Shown in pieces: positions 59,833-64,000 of a stretch of DNA of 64,000 nt; the first letter of the stretch is position 1; each line of letters begins with the position of its first letter. The notes under the pieces were generated by a model that made no database searches, was not told the DNA's origin, and was given only the letters and a program-made list of their open reading frames with translations. The position numbers were made by a program, and so were the translations under genes. The stretch comes from Cronobacter sakazakii (lineage in GTDB: Bacteria > Pseudomonadota > Gammaproteobacteria > Enterobacterales > Enterobacteriaceae), in assembly GCF_000982825.1 (NCBI RefSeq), contig NZ_CP011047.1:2108001-2172000 (forward strand). Reading direction: 5' to 3'.

Positions 59833-61840
59833 CCTCTGGTCATCACTTTTTTATTTTTTTATGGCTGGTTTTTCCCGTTAAATAGCCAACAACTGCTGGC
59901 GTTTATCGCGAGTTTTTTATTACCGGTGATTCTGACTTGCGCTATTCTTCGCGCGTTAAAAGGCCCGCGCTGGCGCTTTGCGATCTCCCGTCACAGTACC
60001 GGGCTGCGGCTGTTTCTGCCCGGTCTGTTAGCCCCTTGCCTGATAAAGTTTTTAATGGTGGTTTCAGGCTACTGGCTTGATTATCCAGAGGTTATTTCAT
60101 CTTACTTTGGTGAAAGCACCTCGTTTTATAGTGTTGTCACCGTGCAGGGGTTAATGGCGGCCTCGGTCATTTTTGTCGATATTTTTTATTATCCCGTTCG
60201 TATGGCGTTAAGCCCGGCTTTTGCGCGGGCTTTCTGGCATCGTTGCGTTATTCCGCTGCTGGCACCTGAAAAGAAAGTGCTGGCCGCAGGGTGGTTTGCG
60301 GGCGTCTTCATTCTGCTGATACTCTTCCTGCTGCCCTTTAAACTATTTTTAATTTCGATCTATACCCTGCCAGTCATCTTTGTTTTATTTACCGCCGGGA
60401 TTTTCCTTATTGGTCCGGTGTTAATTACGCTGTTGTGGTCTTTTTCATTGTTATTATTACTGGGCAGCAGCAGCAACTTTTTACCGGCTGAAAAAAACGG
60501 CTTTTTACTGGCGTTTATGCTGTCTGGCTTTATCGCATTTACGGTTTCAATGCGTTTCATGACGGTCATTTTTAACAAGAGTGAATGGATGAAACGGCAG
60601 TACCGTATGCTCGCCTTGACCGACCCGCTTACCCGCCTGCCGAACCTGCGTGCGCTGGAGCGGCACCTGCAAGGCATCTCCGGGGGCGCGCTCTGCTGCC
60701 TGCGCGTCGCTAATCTTGAGTTTCTGAGCCGCCACTATGGCCTCATGATGCGCATTCAGTGCAAAAAAGAGGTCACGACGCTGCTGCTGCCCTGGCTTAA
60801 CACCGGTGAGAAAGTCTTTCAGTTGCCCGACAGCGACCTGCTCATTTATCTGGCAGGCCCCGAGCCGCAGAGCCGGTTGCGCCACCTGGTGGATTTGCTG
60901 AACAGCAAACGCATCCAGTGGAATGGCGCACAGCTTGAGCTCGACTATAGTGCCGCCTGGGCACCCGTACCTCGGGCACAGACACCAGAAGAGCTCTACC
61001 GCACCATTGGGCAACTCAGTTATCTGGCAGAGGTTGCTGGCCCCGGCGATCCGGTCGTGGCGCTGGAGAGTCGCAGTCAGGGGCTTTCCGGGCAAACCAG
61101 CGAGCCGGTGCTTATGCTGCAGAAAGTCAAACAGGCGCTTTCAGAAGGGGGCGTTACGCTGTTTGCACAACCGATACAAAACGCACAAGGCGAGGGGTAT
61201 GCCGAGATCCTGGCGCGCCTTGAGTGCGATGGCGAACTCATCATGCCCGCCAGATTTATCCCTCTTATCACCCGATTTAATCTCAGCGCGCGTTTCGATA
61301 TGCAGGTGCTTGAGAAACTCCTTATTTACCTGCATACCCACCCGCAAACGCGCCCTGGCGCGCGCTTCTCCGTTAACCTGATGCCCTTAACGCTGGAACA
61401 GCAGGGCATCGCTCAACAGGCTATCGCACTGTTTGAGCGCTACCGGGTGCCCATCAGCGCGGTGATCCTGGAGGTAACAGAAGAGCAGGCACTCTCCGGC
61501 TCGGAAAACACCGTTCAAAATATTTCGCTGTTGCAGGCGCGAGGGTTTTGCATCGCCATTGATGATTTTGGCACCGGTTACGCTAACTTCGAGCGGCTTA
61601 AAAATTTACAGGCTGACATTATTAAAATCGACGGCTGTTTTATACGTAACGTGGTGAGCAATACCTTTGACGCGCTGGTGGTGAAATCGATTTGCGATCT
61701 GGCGAAAGCGCGTTCGCTGACTGTCGTGGCAGAGTTTGTGGAAACGCCAGCGCAGCGCGATCTGCTGTTCGCGCTTGGCGTGGAATACATTCAGGGCCAC
61801 CTGCCGGGGCGGCCAGAACGGCTTGAGCGCGAGGCATAAA

Positions 61841-61865
61841 AAAACCGGGGCTTGCCCCGGTTTTT
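61841..61865. terminator. Bidirectional terminator between pdeA and nupC
   Basis: Hairpin AAAACCGGGG (61841-61850) and CCCCGGTTTT (61855-61864) with a CTTG loop, directly after the pdeA stop and 15 bases before the nupC stop. Confidence 0.88.
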
Positions 61866-61879
61866 AAGTATCGTTTTGA

Positions 61880-63064
61880 TTACAGCACGAGTGCGGCGAT
61901 GGACGCAGAGAGCACGCTCACAAGCGTAGAGCCGTACACCAGCTTCAGGCCAAAGCGGGAAACCACGTTACCCTGCTCTTCGTTCAGGCCTTTGATAGCG
62001 CCGGCGATGATGCCGATAGAGGAGAAGTTAGCGAACGACACCAGGAATACCGACAGAATGCCTTCCGCGCGCGGAGAAATTGTGCCTGCCAGTTTCTGCA
62101 AATCCATCATCGCGACGAATTCGTTGGAGACCAGTTTGGTCGCCATAATACTGCCGACCTGCAGCGCTTCGTTAGCCGGCACGCCCATCACCCAGGCAAC
62201 CGGGTAGAAAATGTAGCCCAGAATGCCCTGGAAGGAGATGCCAAGCACCGCGGCGAACAGCGCGTTCAGACCAGAAATCAGCGCGATAAAGCCAATCAGC
62301 ATCGCGGCTACGATAATCGCCACTTTGAAACCTGCCAGAATGTACTCGCCCAGCATTTCGAAGAAGCTCTGCCCTTCATGCAGGTTAGACATCTGCAAAT
62401 CTTCTTCATTCTCAACGCGGTACGGGTTGATGATGGAGAGGACGATAAAGGTACTGAACATATTCAGGATCAGCGCCGCCACCACGTACTGCGGTTTCAG
62501 CATGGTCATGTACGCGCCGACGATAGACATGGACACCGTGGACATCGCAGTTGCGGCCATGGTGTACATACGGTTGCGTGACATTTTGCCGAGAATATCC
62601 TTATAGGCGATAAAGTTTTCTGATTGTCCCAGAATCAGCGAGCTTACCGCGTTAAAGGATTCCAGTTTACCCATACCGTTCACTTTAGAGAGAACCGTAC
62701 CGATAGCCCGGATAACAATCGGCAGTACGCGAATGTGTTGCAGAATACCGATTAACGCAGAGATAAAAACGATAGGGCAAAGCACTTTCAGGAAGAAGAA
62801 TGCCAGACCTTCATCGTTCATTTTGCCAAAGACAAAGTTTGTCCCTTCATTAGCAAAGCCGAGCAGTTTTTCAAACATATCGGCAAAGCCTTTAACAAAG
62901 CCCAGGCCAATATTTGAATTAAGGAAGAACCAGGCCAGCAGCACTTCAAGCACCAGCAGCAGGCCAATATAAGGCAGACGAATTTTTTTGCGGTCATGAC
63001 TGACCAGCAAAGCAAGCAGCGCTACAACGGCGAGCGCCAAAACGAAATGAAGAACGCGGGACAT
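61880..63064 (-). CDS. nupC: Nucleoside/H+ symporter NupC
   Basis: 394-residue concentrative nucleoside transporter (400 in E. coli) with about ten membrane segments. Family segments are NAVSSLILGQSENFIAYKDI, MYTMAATAMSTVSMSIVGAY and LVSNEFVAMMDLQKLAGTIS. It imports pyrimidine and purine nucleosides with protons. The 356-base gap to mntH (63065-63420) must hold its promoter; E. coli nupC is under CRP and CytR, but I did not fix their sites. Confidence 0.95.
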   Translation of the reverse strand: MSRVLHFVLALAVVALLALLVSHDRKKIRLPYIGLLLVLEVLLAWFFLNSNIGLGFVKGFADMFEKLLGFANEGTNFVFGKMNDEGLAFFFLKVLCPIVFISALIGILQHIRVLPIVIRAIGTVLSKVNGMGKLESFNAVSSLILGQSENFIAYKDILGKMSRNRMYTMAATAMSTVSMSIVGAYMTMLKPQYVVAALILNMFSTFIVLSIINPYRVENEEDLQMSNLHEGQSFFEMLGEYILAGFKVAIIVAAMLIGFIALISGLNALFAAVLGISFQGILGYIFYPVAWVMGVPANEALQVGSIMATKLVSNEFVAMMDLQKLAGTISPRAEGILSVFLVSFANFSSIGIIAGAIKGLNEEQGNVVSRFGLKLVYGSTLVSVLSASIAALVL

Positions 63065-63359
63065 ATTTGCTCCAAATATGAGGCAGGTTTAATTTCCGTG
63101 CACATTCTATGCAACAACCATTTAGAAAACGAGATCTGCAACACACTATAGTTACGTCATGTGACCAAACGCTAAAAGAGTGATCAAACATACAAAAATG
63201 TTATGTTGCGTAAAGCAGTGAAAGGTTATCTTTTGCTGCTACACTTTTAACATACGTGGGCGCACGGCAAAGTATTTTCCGCGTATTCCTCGATCTTAAC
63301 CCACCTTTCATTGATTTCAGCTATCAGAGCCATTAAGGATTGTCCGGTTTAATGAACTT

Positions 63360-63378
63360 GATAATCATTCTCATTTTG
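63360..63378. promoter_or_regulatory. Fur-like box upstream of mntH
   Basis: The stretch GATAATCATTCTCATTTTG matches the Fur consensus at 14 of 19 positions. E. coli mntH is also repressed by Fur with iron. Confidence 0.55.
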
Positions 63379-63387
63379 GTAGCATGA

Positions 63388-63408
63388 AACATAGCAAAGG
63401 CTATATTT
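63388..63408. promoter_or_regulatory. MntR box upstream of mntH
   Basis: Imperfect palindrome with arms AACATAGC and GCTATATT (one mismatch to perfect symmetry), the same as the E. coli mntH MntR box apart from a single base as I remember it. It lies 12 bases before the mntH start and predicts repression by manganese. Confidence 0.8.
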
Positions 63409-63420
63409 CAGAGGCAGAGC

Positions 63421-64000
63421 ATGAACCACACTCGCGTTGAGCAAAATCGTGGCCGTACAGCGCGGAAGTTAAGGCTGGCGCTGATGGGGCCAGCTTTCAT
63501 CGCTGCCATTGGCTATATCGATCCGGGTAACTTTGCGACCAATATTCAGGCAGGCGCGAGCTTTGGCTATCAGCTGTTGTGGGTCGTCGTCTGGGCGAAC
63601 CTGATGGCGATGCTGATTCAGGTGCTCTCGGCCAAGCTTGGCATCGCGACGGGCAAAAATCTCGCTGAGCAAATTCGCGATCACTATCCGCGCCCGGTTG
63701 TCTGGTTTTACTGGGTGCAGGCGGAGATCATCGCGATGGCGACCGATCTCGCGGAATTCATTGGCGCGGCGATAGGTTTTAAACTCATTCTTGGCGTATC
63801 GCTTCTGCAGGGCGCGGTACTGACCGGTATCGCCACGTTTCTGATCCTGATGCTGCAAAAGCGCGGGCAAAAGCCGCTTGAGAAAGTCATCGGCGGGCTG
63901 CTGCTGTTTGTGGCGGCGGCCTATATCGTCGAGCTCTTCTTCTCGCAGCCGAAACTGGCGGAGCTCGGCAAAGGGATGCTGATCCCAAGCCTGCCTACAT
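63421..64000 (+). CDS. mntH: Mn2+/H+ symporter MntH (N-terminal part only)
   Basis: NRAMP-family transporter, cut by the window end after 193 codons of about 412. The metal-binding DPGN motif is in IGYIDPGNFATNIQAGASFG (helix 1), and MATDLAEFIGAAIGFKL marks helix 4. The proteins agree closely with E. coli MntH. Controlled by MntR and probably Fur. Confidence 0.95.
   Translation, partial: MNHTRVEQNRGRTARKLRLALMGPAFIAAIGYIDPGNFATNIQAGASFGYQLLWVVVWANLMAMLIQVLSAKLGIATGKNLAEQIRDHYPRPVVWFYWVQAEIIAMATDLAEFIGAAIGFKLILGVSLLQGAVLTGIATFLILMLQKRGQKPLEKVIGGLLLFVAAAYIVELFFSQPKLAELGKGMLIPSLPT

Larger units (their letters stand above)
58874..61839 (+). pseudogene. pdeA: pdeA (yfeA), cyclic-di-GMP phosphodiesterase, disrupted by IS1
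   Basis: Gene for a membrane-bound GGDEF-EAL protein, cut by IS1 after codon 61. Removing the IS1 and one copy of its 8-base target repeat restores one continuous frame (58874-59056 joined to 59833-61839) of 729 residues, the E. coli PdeA length. The N-terminal part is a multi-helix membrane sensor (MASE1-like); a degenerate GGDEF domain (LTDPLTRLPNLRALERHL) follows; the C-terminal EAL-type domain is well kept (GYAEILARLECDG, FSVNLMPLTL, AIDDFGTGYANFERL, DIIKIDGCF). In E. coli PdeA hydrolyses c-di-GMP. A GTG at 59926 could start a truncated protein of 637 residues that lacks the first helices. The frame is otherwise undamaged, so the insertion is recent. Confidence 0.93.

Noticed and set aside
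59926..61839. Independent 637-codon EAL gene
   Set aside because: It is the rear part of pdeA; the frame continues upstream to the IS1 junction and joins the N-terminal fragment.

Overview
The window is chromosomal DNA from a GC-rich member of the Enterobacteriaceae. Nearly every protein reads as a close orthologue of an E. coli K-12 or Klebsiella protein at the same length, tRNA and IS1 sequences are of enterobacterial type, and Fur, MntR and MetJ sites fit the E. coli consensus. The high GC, the presence of mtnK/mtnA and the gene order suggest Cronobacter or a near relative (Franconibacter, Siccibacter). The genus is inferred, not proven.

Layout. 1-11651 is the acrD-nudK-ypfG-tktB-talA-maeB neighbourhood, with a NarP-type regulator beside acrD and a low-GC two-gene insertion (5066-5931) that looks like a peptidoglycan-amidase effector with a lipoprotein immunity partner. 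11652-36107 is a block that in E. coli lies far away: enterobactin uptake, export and synthesis (fepCGD, entS, fepB, entCEBAH), cstA-ybdD, a toxin-antitoxin pair, an EntS-like exporter, hcxA, and a methylthioribose-type locus (ABC transporter, LVIVD-repeat protein, mtnK, mtnA). It sits between maeB and hemF, where E. coli has the eut operon. 36138-54689 returns to the E. coli order: hemF, amiA, ypeA, yfeZ, yfeY, yfeX, cysPUWA-cysM, crr-ptsI-ptsH, cysK, cysZ, zipA, ligA, ypeB. 54770-64000 holds a FlxA-like gene, a Val-Val-Val-Lys tRNA operon, gltX, yfeC/yfeD, two tRNA-Ala genes, pdeA broken by IS1, nupC and the start of mntH.

How it works together. The fep/ent genes make the dihydroxybenzoyl part of enterobactin, export it and import its iron complex. 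Their divergent promoters carry Fur-like boxes. fepA, fes and entF are not here, so the system must be completed elsewhere. The mtn locus has tandem met boxes in front of both the ABC operon and mtnK/mtnA, which predicts MetJ control of a methylthio-sugar salvage route. The cys genes form the thiosulfate/sulfate uptake and cysteine synthase set; crr-ptsI-ptsH are the general PTS proteins.

A family of REP-like palindromes (GGCGGGTGCGC...GCTTACCCGCC-CTAC) fills the gaps after maeB, entH, cstA and the LVIVD gene, including a 53-bp-period array of five units. The most interesting items are the effector/immunity pair, the MetJ-linked transporter locus, the replacement of eut by the iron block, the clean IS1 disruption of pdeA, and a 52-bp duplication carrying the 3' end of tRNA-Lys.
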